From: an uncultured Clostridia bacterium
GTDB lineage: Bacteria > Bacillota > Clostridia > Lachnospirales > Lachnospiraceae
Assembly: GCA_937896665.1 (NCBI GenBank)
Contig: CALBNS010000075.1
Location: forward strand, 1 to 18,317
DNA length: 18,317 bases
Direction: 5' to 3'
Shown here in pieces: positions 7,280-15,238 of the stretch; positions within the stretch are counted from its first letter, which is position 1, and the number at the start of each line of letters is the position of its first letter. Made by a program: the position numbers and the translations under genes. Below the pieces are notes generated by a model. That model was not told where the DNA came from and did no database searches. It worked only from the letters and a program-made list of their open reading frames with translations.

Positions 7280-8035
7280 ATGACGAAGGGATATGTTCAT
7301 TCTATAGAAAGCTGTGGAACCGTTGACGGACCGGGACTACGTTATGTAATATTTTTACAAGGATGTCCGATGAGATGCCTGTATTGCCATAATCCAGACA
7401 CGTGGAAACCGGGACAAGGCGAGCAGATGACAGTTGAAGAAGTGCTGAAGGGTTTTTACAGTAACACTCCGTTTTATCGCAACGGTGGTGTGACTGTTAC
7501 AGGCGGAGAACCTATGATGCAGATGGATTTTTTGATAGAATTATTTACAAAACTTCACGAAGACCACGTGCACACATGTATTGATTCTTCCGGTATTATG
7601 TTCAGTCCGGACAATAAAAAATTTATGGAAAAACTGGACAGACTTTTGGAGGTAACAGATTTGGTTATGCTGGATATCAAACATATTGATGAGGAAGAGC
7701 ATAAGAAATTAACATCACATTCTAATAAGAATATTTTAGCATTTGCAAAATATTTAGATGAGAAAAATATTCCAATCTGGATTCGCCATGTAGTTGTGCC
7801 GGGGATTACGTTGTATCAGGAATATCTGGAAAGGCTTGGGGAATTTATGGCTACACTCGGTAATGTGAAAGCGCTGGATGTGCTTCCTTATCATTCTATG
7901 GGGAAAGTGAAATATGAAAACCTTGGGATGGATTATGCATTGAAAGATACGAGAGAGGCGACAAAGGAAGAGGCTGTGGCTGCAAAAAATATTATATTGA
8001 GTGCGTATAAAAGAGCAAAAGGAAAGAAATTTTAA
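7280..8035 (+). CDS. pflA: Pyruvate formate-lyase-activating enzyme (radical SAM)
   Basis: A 251-residue radical S-adenosylmethionine enzyme that abstracts a hydrogen from the glycine of pyruvate formate-lyase to make the catalytic radical. The signature CPMRCLYC gives the CX3CX2C cluster-binding motif at Cys29, Cys33 and Cys36, preceded by the PFL-AE hallmark GTVDGPGLR (13-21). VTGGEPMMQ is the SAM-binding GGE motif, and the protein ends after the usual PFL-AE length with no additional ferredoxin domain, unlike the larger glycyl-radical activases. GAGGAG (7266-7271) lies 8 bases before the ATG. Its substrate here should be the separate 80-residue glycyl-radical protein, presumably docked on the large subunit. 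Confidence 0.95.
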   Translation: MTKGYVHSIESCGTVDGPGLRYVIFLQGCPMRCLYCHNPDTWKPGQGEQMTVEEVLKGFYSNTPFYRNGGVTVTGGEPMMQMDFLIELFTKLHEDHVHTCIDSSGIMFSPDNKKFMEKLDRLLEVTDLVMLDIKHIDEEEHKKLTSHSNKNILAFAKYLDEKNIPIWIRHVVVPGITLYQEYLERLGEFMATLGNVKALDVLPYHSMGKVKYENLGMDYALKDTREATKEEAVAAKNIILSAYKRAKGKKF

Positions 8036-8060
8036 AAGCAACATAAAACATGAAAATCCC

Positions 8061-8089
8061 TTGTATATTTTCGATAATTGTATTAAAAT
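8061..8089 (+). promoter_or_regulatory. Probable promoter of the ferredoxin gene
   Basis: TTGTAT (8061-8066) and TAAAAT (8084-8089) are separated by 17 bp, about 60 bases before the ferredoxin start. It gives the ferredoxin its own transcript in addition to any read-through from pflA. Confidence 0.5.
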
Positions 8090-8098
8090 AGTGAAAAG

Positions 8099-8119
8099 GG
8101 CAGACTTGAGGAGTCTGCC
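8099..8119 (+). other. Hairpin in the ferredoxin leader
   Basis: GGCAGACT (8099-8106) and AGTCTGCC (8112-8119) form a perfect 8-bp stem with a 5-nt loop. It is followed by AAATG and an A-run, not a T-run, so it is not a typical terminator. It falls just downstream of the predicted transcription start and may stabilise the messenger RNA 5' end, or it may be a weak pflA terminator. Confidence 0.45.
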
Positions 8120-8146
8120 AAATGTAAAAAAAGGAGGATACATATT

Positions 8147-8317
8147 ATGGCACACGTAATTAGTGATGAATGTGTAAGCTGTGGAGCTTGTGCAGCAGAA
8201 TGTCCAATCGGAGCTATCTCTGAAGGCACAGATCATTTTGAAATTGATGCAGATTCATGTGTTGATTGTGGAGCTTGCGCAGCACAATGTCCAGTAGGAG
8301 CAATCTCAGCTGAATAA
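8147..8317 (+). CDS. 2[4Fe-4S] ferredoxin, clostridial type
   Basis: A 56-residue cytoplasmic electron carrier beginning MAHVISDECVSCGACAAEC. Two CX2CX2CX3CP motifs are complete: Cys9, 12, 15, 19 and Cys38, 41, 44, 48, each binding one [4Fe-4S] cluster with partners exchanged in the usual pseudo-symmetric fold. AAAGGAGG at about 8130-8137 gives a strong ribosome binding site. In clostridia such ferredoxins receive electrons from pyruvate:ferredoxin oxidoreductase and serve hydrogenases and related enzymes. Its place after pflA suggests, but does not prove, that it reduces the activase cluster. The gene has its own likely promoter and a terminator at 8344-8374. Confidence 0.95.
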   Translation: MAHVISDECVSCGACAAECPIGAISEGTDHFEIDADSCVDCGACAAQCPVGAISAE

Positions 8318-8343
8318 TCATAGTAAAATGATTTTAAAAACAT

Positions 8344-8374
8344 ACGACCTCTCCAGAATTGGAGAGGTCGTTTT
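8344..8374. terminator. Terminator between ferredoxin and histidine kinase genes
   Basis: ACGACCTCTCCA (8344-8355) and TGGAGAGGTCGT (8360-8371) form a perfect 12-bp stem with a GAAT loop, followed by TTTT on plus. On minus the stem is followed by ATGTTTTT, so it may also terminate the converging mutS2/two-component operon. Confidence 0.85.
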
Positions 8375-8419
8375 GTTGTCATTCGTCATAAGAAAATTTC
8401 TGGTTATAGCTTCTGTAGG

Positions 8420-9826
8420 TTATGCTTTTGGCAGCATAAAGGTGAACTCAGTTCCGATGCCTTCCGTGCTGACGACATTAATGTTCTCGTTATGGGCTTG
8501 TATAATTTCTTTTACAATTGCAAGTCCAAGACCGGTTCCCTTTTTATCTTTTCCACGGGATAAATCTGATTTATAAAAGCGGTCCCACACTTTCGTAAGA
8601 CTTTTCTTTGGAATTCCAATACCGTGGTCTTTTACAGAAACATATACTTTTTCATTTCGCTCGGTTGTTTCCACTGTGATGGTAGAGTCATTCGGGCTAA
8701 ATTTAATAGCATTATCAAGTAAATTATAAAGAACCTGCTGAATTTTACTTTTATCTGCATTTACAGATAGATTTTTACTTGCAAAAAGCAATTCAATGGA
8801 GATATGTTTTGCAGTGCAGGTTCCTTCAAAAGTCGTAGCTGTACTTTTGATGATTTCATGGATATCAAAAGTAGTTTTGTTTAACAGAAGATTTTTGGTA
8901 TCAAACTCGTTTAAAGTAAGCAAATCCTTGGTTAAATCTGTCAATCTTTCCGTCTCAAATAAAATGATTTTAAAATATTTATCCTGCATTTCTACTGGGA
9001 TTGTACCATCGGCCATTGCTTCAAGATAACCTTTGATGGAAGTCAGTGGGGAACGGAAATCATGAGAGACATTTCCGATAAATTTTTTCTGATAATCCTC
9101 CATGTCTTTCAACTGTGCTGACATGTAGTTGAGTGATGCGGATAAATACCCCATTTCATCCTCGGTTTCCACTGGAATTTCATAATCGAGGTTGCCGGAG
9201 GCATACTGTGTTGCGGCTTCTGTAATCTTACGCAATGGACGATATACCAAATAATGAAAAATAATTAAGAATCCAAATGATAATAAATAAATCATGAATG
9301 CTGTGATATGGCAGGGAATAAGCTGAGTATCACGCTCGGCCTCCAGAATAGACATTGGCTTGTGGAACAACAGATAACCATTTGTTTTAAAACCAGAGGT
9401 AATTGGTACAATGATGGTCATTACGTCTTCAGAAAAATGACCGTGGTAGGTTCCTATGCTGTATGTGTGACTACCATTTTCGGCAGGATTAAAGTTTTCA
9501 ATGCTAGATGGAGGAGGCGGCTGCCGTGTCAAAGAAAAAGACGTAATATGTTCGCCGGTCCTATTTACAAGCCAAATATTAGTGTCTAGATATTCCTGCA
9601 TTCCGCGAAACTGCATACGAACATCAGCGAGGCTCATATCGCCGGAAAAATAAGAAGGCAGATATACAGAGGTCATAATAGAGGCCTCTGTATACAAATC
9701 TTCCGCTGTTCTCTCTTTCACTTGGGACATGCACACCTCTGAGGAAACTGCTGCGACAGAAAATAAGCACAAAAATCCAAAAAGCACGTATGCAATAATT
9801 AATTTTAGGTACAAAGTACTACGCAT
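8420..9826 (-). CDS. Membrane sensor histidine kinase (HAMP, HisKA, HATPase_c)
   Basis: A 468-residue inner-membrane sensor kinase. One membrane helix at about 8-30 and another at about 173-195 frame an extracytoplasmic sensor region of about 140 residues that has no recognised domain and holds a PPPP run at 103-106. HAMP follows at about 195-248. The H-box FIGNVSHDFRSPL has the phospho-accepting His255. The ATPase domain shows the N-box (LYNLLDNAIKFSP), G1 (DHGIGIP), an F-box (WDRFYKSD) and G2 (GTGLGLAIVKEI). The ATG starts one base after the response-regulator stop, with GAGGTGA as ribosome binding site inside that gene, so the pair is translationally coupled. The stimulus cannot be deduced. 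Confidence 0.95.
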   Translation of the reverse strand: MRSTLYLKLIIAYVLFGFLCLFSVAAVSSEVCMSQVKERTAEDLYTEASIMTSVYLPSYFSGDMSLADVRMQFRGMQEYLDTNIWLVNRTGEHITSFSLTRQPPPPSSIENFNPAENGSHTYSIGTYHGHFSEDVMTIIVPITSGFKTNGYLLFHKPMSILEAERDTQLIPCHITAFMIYLLSFGFLIIFHYLVYRPLRKITEAATQYASGNLDYEIPVETEDEMGYLSASLNYMSAQLKDMEDYQKKFIGNVSHDFRSPLTSIKGYLEAMADGTIPVEMQDKYFKIILFETERLTDLTKDLLTLNEFDTKNLLLNKTTFDIHEIIKSTATTFEGTCTAKHISIELLFASKNLSVNADKSKIQQVLYNLLDNAIKFSPNDSTITVETTERNEKVYVSVKDHGIGIPKKSLTKVWDRFYKSDLSRGKDKKGTGLGLAIVKEIIQAHNENINVVSTEGIGTEFTFMLPKA

Positions 9827-9827
9827 T

Positions 9828-10529
9828 CTATTTCACCTCAAATTTGTAACCGATTCCCCAAACCGTGCCCAGACACCATGTGTCATGATCTTTGATTTTT
9901 TCACGAAGACGCTTGATGTGCACATCGACTGTGCGTGTATCCCCTACATATTCATATCCCCAAATCTGGTCTAAAAGCTGTTCGCGTGTGAATACCTGGT
10001 TTGGAGAAGAAGCCAGAAAATATAATAGTTCCAGTTCCTTTGGGGGCATATCAACATTTACATTATCTACAGTAACAGAATAGTTAGTGAGGTTGATTGT
10101 AATACCCGGGTATGAAACACACTTGCTTTTTGCGTCTGATATGGGTTCTGATTTGACAGGCTGATACCTCCTCAGCACTGCCTTTACACGTGCAACCATT
10201 TCTTTAGAGTCAAATGGCTTAATAATATAATCGTCTGCTCCTAGTTCTAAGCCGAGTACTTTATCAAATACTTCACCTTTTGCGGAAAGCATAATAATTG
10301 GTGTATTAGATTTGGAGCGGATTTCACGGCAAATCTGATAGCCATCGATTCCCGGAAGCATCAAATCTAAAAGGACGAGATTTGGTGCGTACGTTTCAAA
10401 TGCTGCCAATGCATCTTCGCCATCATGTACCATCATAGTATCAAAGCATTCTTTTGTGAGATAAAGGGAAATTAGTTCCGCAATATTCTCGTCATCATCA
10501 ACAATTAATATTTTTTGTTTGTTAATCAT
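9828..10529 (-). CDS. OmpR/PhoB-family response regulator
   Basis: A 233-residue two-domain DNA-binding regulator. The receiver has the acidic pocket Asp11-Asp12-Asp13, phospho-acceptor Asp55 in LVLLDLMLPG, Ser82 as the switch residue and Lys104 in KPF. The C-terminal winged helix from about residue 130 ends with YVGDTRTVDVHIKRLREKI, typical of OmpR/PhoB proteins. AGGAGGGG lies just before the ATG. It is followed immediately by the cognate kinase gene and preceded by mutS2 with a 12-base gap, so it is probably co-transcribed with both. Confidence 0.95.
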   Translation of the reverse strand: MINKQKILIVDDDENIAELISLYLTKECFDTMMVHDGEDALAAFETYAPNLVLLDLMLPGIDGYQICREIRSKSNTPIIMLSAKGEVFDKVLGLELGADDYIIKPFDSKEMVARVKAVLRRYQPVKSEPISDAKSKCVSYPGITINLTNYSVTVDNVNVDMPPKELELLYFLASSPNQVFTREQLLDQIWGYEYVGDTRTVDVHIKRLREKIKDHDTWCLGTVWGIGYKFEVK

Positions 10530-10541
10530 GTACCCCTCCTA

Positions 10542-12917
10542 TTATTTAAATTCCACAATTGTTACTCCCGCATCACCCTCGCCGAGTGCACCAAGCCGGT
10601 ACGATTTCACATGTTTCTGACGTTTTAAATAATTATGAACACCTGCCCTGAGTGCACCGGTACCTTTTCCGTGTACAATGCGCACTTGATTCAAATGAGA
10701 AAGGTAAGCATCGTCCAAATATTTATCCAGTTCTGCGATTGCCTCGTCAACTGTCTTTCCAAGCAGATTAATTTCCGTGCTGATATTCATGGATTTGCTC
10801 ATCTTCATCTTGCCGGTAGAGGTACGATGCATCTGTTTGGCAGTGATTGTCATTGGCTCCTCAATAATTTCAAGATCTGACATGTGTACCTGTGAGCGGA
10901 GAATACCCATCTGCACATAAAGATTTCCTTTTGCATCAGGCAGTGAGCTTACGGTTCCCGTCAGGTTGAGACTGTGTACCTTTACGGATTCACCAAGCCG
11001 GAAATCACTTGCTTTGTGCTGCTTCTTCGGTTTCGTCTGGGATGGTGTGATACCGGACTGTGTCTTGGAAATCTTTTGTCTGAGGCGTTCACGTTCACGC
11101 TCCATATCAGCAACAGAAATATTTTCCTTGCCAAACTTGCGGAACTGTTTCATTGTCTCGTCAGCAACCTCTTTTGCTTCACGTAAGATAGCATTCGCTT
11201 TTTCATTTGCTTCCTTAATAATGCGTTCTTTTCGTTCTTCCAATTTTTCCTGTTTTTTATGCAGTTCTTTTTTTAACAGTTCTGCCTCGCGTTTATAGGC
11301 TGCAATCTCAGCCTGTTCCTTTTCGATAGTGCGGCGACTGGTTTCCAAATCAGTCAGCAAGTCTTCAAAAGATTCGTCCTGCTCGGATAGATGTGTCTTT
11401 GCACTCTCTATTATATAATCGGGCAGTCCCAATTTGCTGGAAATTGCAAATGCATTACTTTTTCCGGGAACCCCGATGAGTAAATGATAAGTCGGACGCA
11501 GAGTCTCGATATCAAATTCACAGCAAGCATTTTCTACTCCGTTTGTGGAAAGTGCAAATACTTTCAATTCACTGTAGTGAGTTGTTGCCATTGTGCGTAT
11601 ACCGCGATCATGCAAGTGTGACAGGATTGCAGTTGCAAGAGCTGCGCCTTCTGTCGGGTCAGTTCCGGCTCCAAGTTCATCGAACAGTACGAGAGAGTGC
11701 TCATTTACTTCCTGAAGAAAAGATACGATATTCGTCATATGGGAAGAGAATGTACTGAGACTTTGCTCGATACTTTGCTCATCTCCAATGTCGGCATACA
11801 CATTTTCAAAGACAGCCAGTTCCGAACGGTCTAATGCCGGAATATGGAGCCCGGCCTGCCCCATCAGAGTAAATAAGCCAACTGTCTTTAAAGAGACGGT
11901 TTTTCCGCCTGTATTTGGACCGGTTATAATCAGCAGATCAAATTCACCACCGAGTGTTACTGTAATCGGAACGACGGTTTTTTTATTTAATAACGGATGT
12001 CTTCCTTCACGGATGTGGATATATCCGTTTGTATTAAAAATCGGTCTGCTGGCATTCATGGAAAGCGCCAGACCGCCCTTTGCGAAAATGAAATCCAGTT
12101 CTCCTAATATTCTATAGTTCGTTCGTATCTCCTCAATAAATGAGGCAGTTTCAACACTAAGTCTTGCAAGAATCACCTGAATCTCTTCCTGTTCTTTGGC
12201 ATAGAGTTCTTTTAAGTCGTTATTGAGCTTGACGATAGCCATTGGTTCTATAAAAAGTGTAGAACCGGTAGAAGACTGGTCGTGAATCAGACCATTTACC
12301 TGACTTCTGTACTCTGCTTTTACTGGAATACAGTAGCGGTCGCCACGCATGGTAATAATCGTATCCTGCAGATAAGAGCGCAGAGAACCGTTTACCAGAC
12401 CATTCAAAGTAGAGTGTACTTTGTCGTTAATCATATTCATACTTTTGCGGATATGTCTTAAAGAGCTGCTTGCGTCATCGCTTATCTCATCTTCGCTGAG
12501 AATACAGCGGCGGATCTCAGTGGTCAGCGGTGTCAGAGGGGATAACTGTTCAAAATAAGCATCCAGACAATCAGCCTGCTCGTCAACTGTCTCGTGTCGT
12601 CCGTAAGATTTTGCACGATTTGCGGCCTCACAAAGTTTGCAGATGCACAAGAGTTCTCCACTGCCAAGTGTTGCACCGATCTCCAGACGCATCATAGAGT
12701 CTTCAACGCTATGACATCCACTAAAAGAGAGCCGCCCTTTTTTGACAATTCTTGAGAAGGCGGCAGACGTCTGTTCTTCTGCGATGTTTATTTCTTCCAG
12801 ATCAATCATTGGTGTAAGAGCACGACAACGTTTTTTTCCGATTTCGGAAGATGCATGCTCAGTTAATAGTTCAATAATTTTGTTGTATTCTAATTTTAAT
12901 AATGTTTTTTTATTCAT
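10542..12917 (-). CDS. mutS2: Endonuclease MutS2 (MutS-like ATPase with Smr domain)
   Basis: A 791-residue MutS paralogue. MutS2 in Firmicutes has been linked to suppressing recombination and to rescuing collided ribosomes. The ATP-binding domain contains Walker A ITGPNTGGKT (about residues 331-340) and the MutS signature and Walker B LVLFDELGAGTDPTEGAAL. A charged coiled coil (about 515-630) follows, then a KOW-like segment and a C-terminal Smr nuclease domain (LLGKTVDEAI... VRIVHGKGTGALR) ending VTIVEFK. It lacks the mismatch-recognition domain of MutS1, as MutS2 does. The ATG at 12917 is preferred to an in-frame GTG at 12926, since GGGTGAGG, which includes that GTG, is the only ribosome binding site. 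It appears to be the first gene of an operon with the two-component system. Confidence 0.95.
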   Translation of the reverse strand: MNKKTLLKLEYNKIIELLTEHASSEIGKKRCRALTPMIDLEEINIAEEQTSAAFSRIVKKGRLSFSGCHSVEDSMMRLEIGATLGSGELLCICKLCEAANRAKSYGRHETVDEQADCLDAYFEQLSPLTPLTTEIRRCILSEDEISDDASSSLRHIRKSMNMINDKVHSTLNGLVNGSLRSYLQDTIITMRGDRYCIPVKAEYRSQVNGLIHDQSSTGSTLFIEPMAIVKLNNDLKELYAKEQEEIQVILARLSVETASFIEEIRTNYRILGELDFIFAKGGLALSMNASRPIFNTNGYIHIREGRHPLLNKKTVVPITVTLGGEFDLLIITGPNTGGKTVSLKTVGLFTLMGQAGLHIPALDRSELAVFENVYADIGDEQSIEQSLSTFSSHMTNIVSFLQEVNEHSLVLFDELGAGTDPTEGAALATAILSHLHDRGIRTMATTHYSELKVFALSTNGVENACCEFDIETLRPTYHLLIGVPGKSNAFAISSKLGLPDYIIESAKTHLSEQDESFEDLLTDLETSRRTIEKEQAEIAAYKREAELLKKELHKKQEKLEERKERIIKEANEKANAILREAKEVADETMKQFRKFGKENISVADMERERERLRQKISKTQSGITPSQTKPKKQHKASDFRLGESVKVHSLNLTGTVSSLPDAKGNLYVQMGILRSQVHMSDLEIIEEPMTITAKQMHRTSTGKMKMSKSMNISTEINLLGKTVDEAIAELDKYLDDAYLSHLNQVRIVHGKGTGALRAGVHNYLKRQKHVKSYRLGALGEGDAGVTIVEFK

Positions 12918-12952
12918 TTTCCTCACCCTAATTACATTTTAACCTATTTGAG

Positions 12953-12982
12953 TTGCAAAGGAAAGAAGAAATATTGTATACT
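12953..12982 (+). promoter_or_regulatory. Probable promoter of the HtrA-like operon
   Basis: TTGCAA (12953-12958) and TATACT (12977-12982) are separated by 18 bp. The expected transcript start near 12989 excludes upstream in-frame start codons (12948, 12984) and supports translation from 13014. TTGCAA is its own reverse complement, so it may also act as a -35 element toward mutS2 on the other strand. Confidence 0.55.
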
Positions 12983-13013
12983 AATGAAAGGATTACTTAA
13001 AGGGGAAATGCGT

Positions 13014-14291
13014 ATGCCTACAAACAGGGAATATGATTCAGACAATGAGATTCCACAGGAGTCAGAGCAATATGCCTTTATAGAGGAAAAGATTAAGAGT
13101 GATACTTTTGATATAAAAAAGACCATGAATAAGCTATCTTGGATAGCCTGCATAGGGCTTGTCTTTGGAGCTTTTGCATGCATTAGTTTTTTTGCACTTA
13201 AACCATGGGCAGAATCGGTATTTCAAAAGGAACCTGATAAGATAGAAATTCCGGCAGATGCGCCGGTGGTAGAAGAAGATGAACCTGTTCAGGAACAAGA
13301 GTCTACATTACCGGAATTGACAATAGAAAATCTTGAACAATTGAATTATGAGCTAAATAAAGTGGCGAGTCAGGCACAAAAAAGCATGGTAAATGTTATA
13401 GGAGTTATAGTGAATGACCAGGAGGAGGAAGAAAAACTCAGTGTAGCCGGGGTGCTTGTAGCAGATAATGGGCAGGAACTTTTGATGCTGGCCGATGTCT
13501 CAGATATCGGGAATGCCAAGTTGTATAAAGTAAAGTTTTTTGATGATGCCGAGTATGATGTAAACTTAAAACAGATGTCCGAAAATAGTCATATAGGGAT
13601 TTTCAGTATAAAGAAGAATATAATCAGTGATGCTACGTGGTCAAAGATTGCAGTTGCCCAATTTGGGAGTTCCAATGCATTTGCGCGAGGCAAGACAATG
13701 ATTGCACTTGGAAATCTTTATGGATACGAAAATGAAATGGGTTATGGTATTGCAAGCTCTGTAGATTTGCACATTGCACGTACAGACGGTGAGTATAGCA
13801 TGCTTGTAACAGACATTCCGGGAAGCGCAGGGAACAGTGGAGTGCTGTTCGATATTCATGGAAACATTGTAGGAATTATTAACAATGAGATTGCTCAAAA
13901 GTCACAGGGAAGTGTTATTGTGGCATATGGAATTTCATCTTTAAAAAATGAGATTGAACTGATGTCCAATGGAAAACCGATTCCGTATATTGGAATTATC
14001 GGAACTGTGGTCAATGATATCATTGCAAAAGAACAGAATATTCCAGAAGGTTTATATGTAACAGAGGTAGAGCCGGAATCACCGGCTATGGCAGCAGGTA
14101 TTCAGAGTGGTGATATTATCACAGATATTGGAATCCGGACAATAGAGAGTTTGGCGGGATATCAAAGTGAGCTTATGACAAAAGAGGTGGGGGAAGAGAT
14201 TCGCCTGAAAGGAATGCGTTATGGAGCAGACTCTTATGTTGAGATTAATTTCAATGTGACAGTCGGAAAAAATGATAGAAAGAGGAAATGA
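13014..14291 (+). CDS. Membrane-anchored HtrA/DegP-like protein with PDZ domain, altered triad
   Basis: A 425-residue protein of the S1C trypsin-like/PDZ type. The ATG at 13014 has AGGGG (13001-13005) 8 bases upstream. An N-terminal cytoplasmic segment (1-40) precedes one membrane helix (41-63), then an acidic Pro/Glu linker (about 75-105). The protease-like domain spans about 105-315 and the PDZ domain about 322-415 (PESPAMAAGIQSGDIITDI). The nucleophile region GSAGNSGVLFD keeps Ser275 in GNSG, although the usual GNSGGPL has Val instead of the second Gly. Where HtrA has TNxHV the sequence is LADVS (Asp161), and where it has DLAV it is HIGI (His193), so the His and Asp positions appear exchanged or lost. 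It is either a pseudoprotease or an unusual enzyme. It is followed by yhaM after one base. Confidence 0.85.
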   Translation: MPTNREYDSDNEIPQESEQYAFIEEKIKSDTFDIKKTMNKLSWIACIGLVFGAFACISFFALKPWAESVFQKEPDKIEIPADAPVVEEDEPVQEQESTLPELTIENLEQLNYELNKVASQAQKSMVNVIGVIVNDQEEEEKLSVAGVLVADNGQELLMLADVSDIGNAKLYKVKFFDDAEYDVNLKQMSENSHIGIFSIKKNIISDATWSKIAVAQFGSSNAFARGKTMIALGNLYGYENEMGYGIASSVDLHIARTDGEYSMLVTDIPGSAGNSGVLFDIHGNIVGIINNEIAQKSQGSVIVAYGISSLKNEIELMSNGKPIPYIGIIGTVVNDIIAKEQNIPEGLYVTEVEPESPAMAAGIQSGDIITDIGIRTIESLAGYQSELMTKEVGEEIRLKGMRYGADSYVEINFNVTVGKNDRKRK

Positions 14292-14292
14292 C

Positions 14293-15234
14293 ATGAGATT
14301 TATTAATACATTGCGTGAAGGGGATACAATCAGGGCAATTTATCTCTGCAAAACAAAGCGCCAGGCAGAGACCCGAAATGGAAAACCGTATGACAATCTG
14401 GTTTTGCAGGATAAGACGGGTACATTAGATGGGAAAGTTTGGGACCCGAATTCCGGTGGGATTGCGGATTATGATGAGATGGATTATATTGAAGTGTTTG
14501 GCGAAGTTATCAGTTATAACAATAATCTGCAGTTGAATATCAAGCAGCTTCGCAGACCATATGAAGACGAGTATAATGCCGCAGATTACATGCCTACGAC
14601 AGAAAAAAGCGTGGATACGATGTATGAAGAGTTGCTTTCATATATCAGACAAGTAGAAAATATTTATTTACGCCAATTATTGGAATATTACTTTGTGAAG
14701 GATGAGGAGTTTGTGAAATGTTTCAAAGCACATTCGGCAGCAAAAAGTGTACATCATGGCTTTTCCGGAGGGTTGCTGGAACATACATTAAGTATTGTAA
14801 AGATGTGTGAGTATTATGTGAAAGCATATCCAATATTGAGTAGGGACTTATTATATACAGCTGCCATTTTTCATGATATTGGCAAAACCAAAGAGTTATC
14901 CTCATTTCCAGAGAATGATTACACCGATGATGGACAACTTCTCGGGCACATTGTTATGGGTGTGGAAATGATTAGTGATGCTGTTCGTACAATTGAAGGA
15001 TTTCCTGCAAAAATTGCCAGTGAATTAAAACATTGTGTGATTGCACACCATGGAGAATTGGAATATGGTTCGCCAAAGAAACCGGCACTTGCAGAGGCAG
15101 TGGCACTTCATTATGCAGATGCGACAGATGCGAAACTGCAGACATTGACAGAGATTTTTAAAGATAAGAATACGAACGACTGGCTTGGATACAACAGGCT
15201 ATTTGATTCGAATTTGCGAAAAACGAGTGTTTAA
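14293..15234 (+). CDS. yhaM: 3'-5' exoribonuclease YhaM (OB fold plus HD domain)
   Basis: A 313-residue protein of the same length as Bacillus subtilis YhaM, a metal-dependent 3'-5' exoribonuclease. Residues 1-90 form an OB-fold nucleic-acid-binding domain (DTIRAIYLCKTK... LVLQDKTGTLDGKVWD). The HD phosphohydrolase domain begins near 150: HHGFSGGLLEHT with His164, then AAIFHDIGKTKEL with His194-Asp195, and later HHGELEYGSPK, together giving the metal ligands. The ATG at 14293 is chosen over 14272 because AGAGGAA lies 5 bases upstream and the gene then starts one base after the preceding stop. It ends 4 bases before rlmCD, so all three genes form one tightly packed operon. Confidence 0.93.
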   Translation: MRFINTLREGDTIRAIYLCKTKRQAETRNGKPYDNLVLQDKTGTLDGKVWDPNSGGIADYDEMDYIEVFGEVISYNNNLQLNIKQLRRPYEDEYNAADYMPTTEKSVDTMYEELLSYIRQVENIYLRQLLEYYFVKDEEFVKCFKAHSAAKSVHHGFSGGLLEHTLSIVKMCEYYVKAYPILSRDLLYTAAIFHDIGKTKELSSFPENDYTDDGQLLGHIVMGVEMISDAVRTIEGFPAKIASELKHCVIAHHGELEYGSPKKPALAEAVALHYADATDAKLQTLTEIFKDKNTNDWLGYNRLFDSNLRKTSV

Positions 15235-15238
15235 TTAT

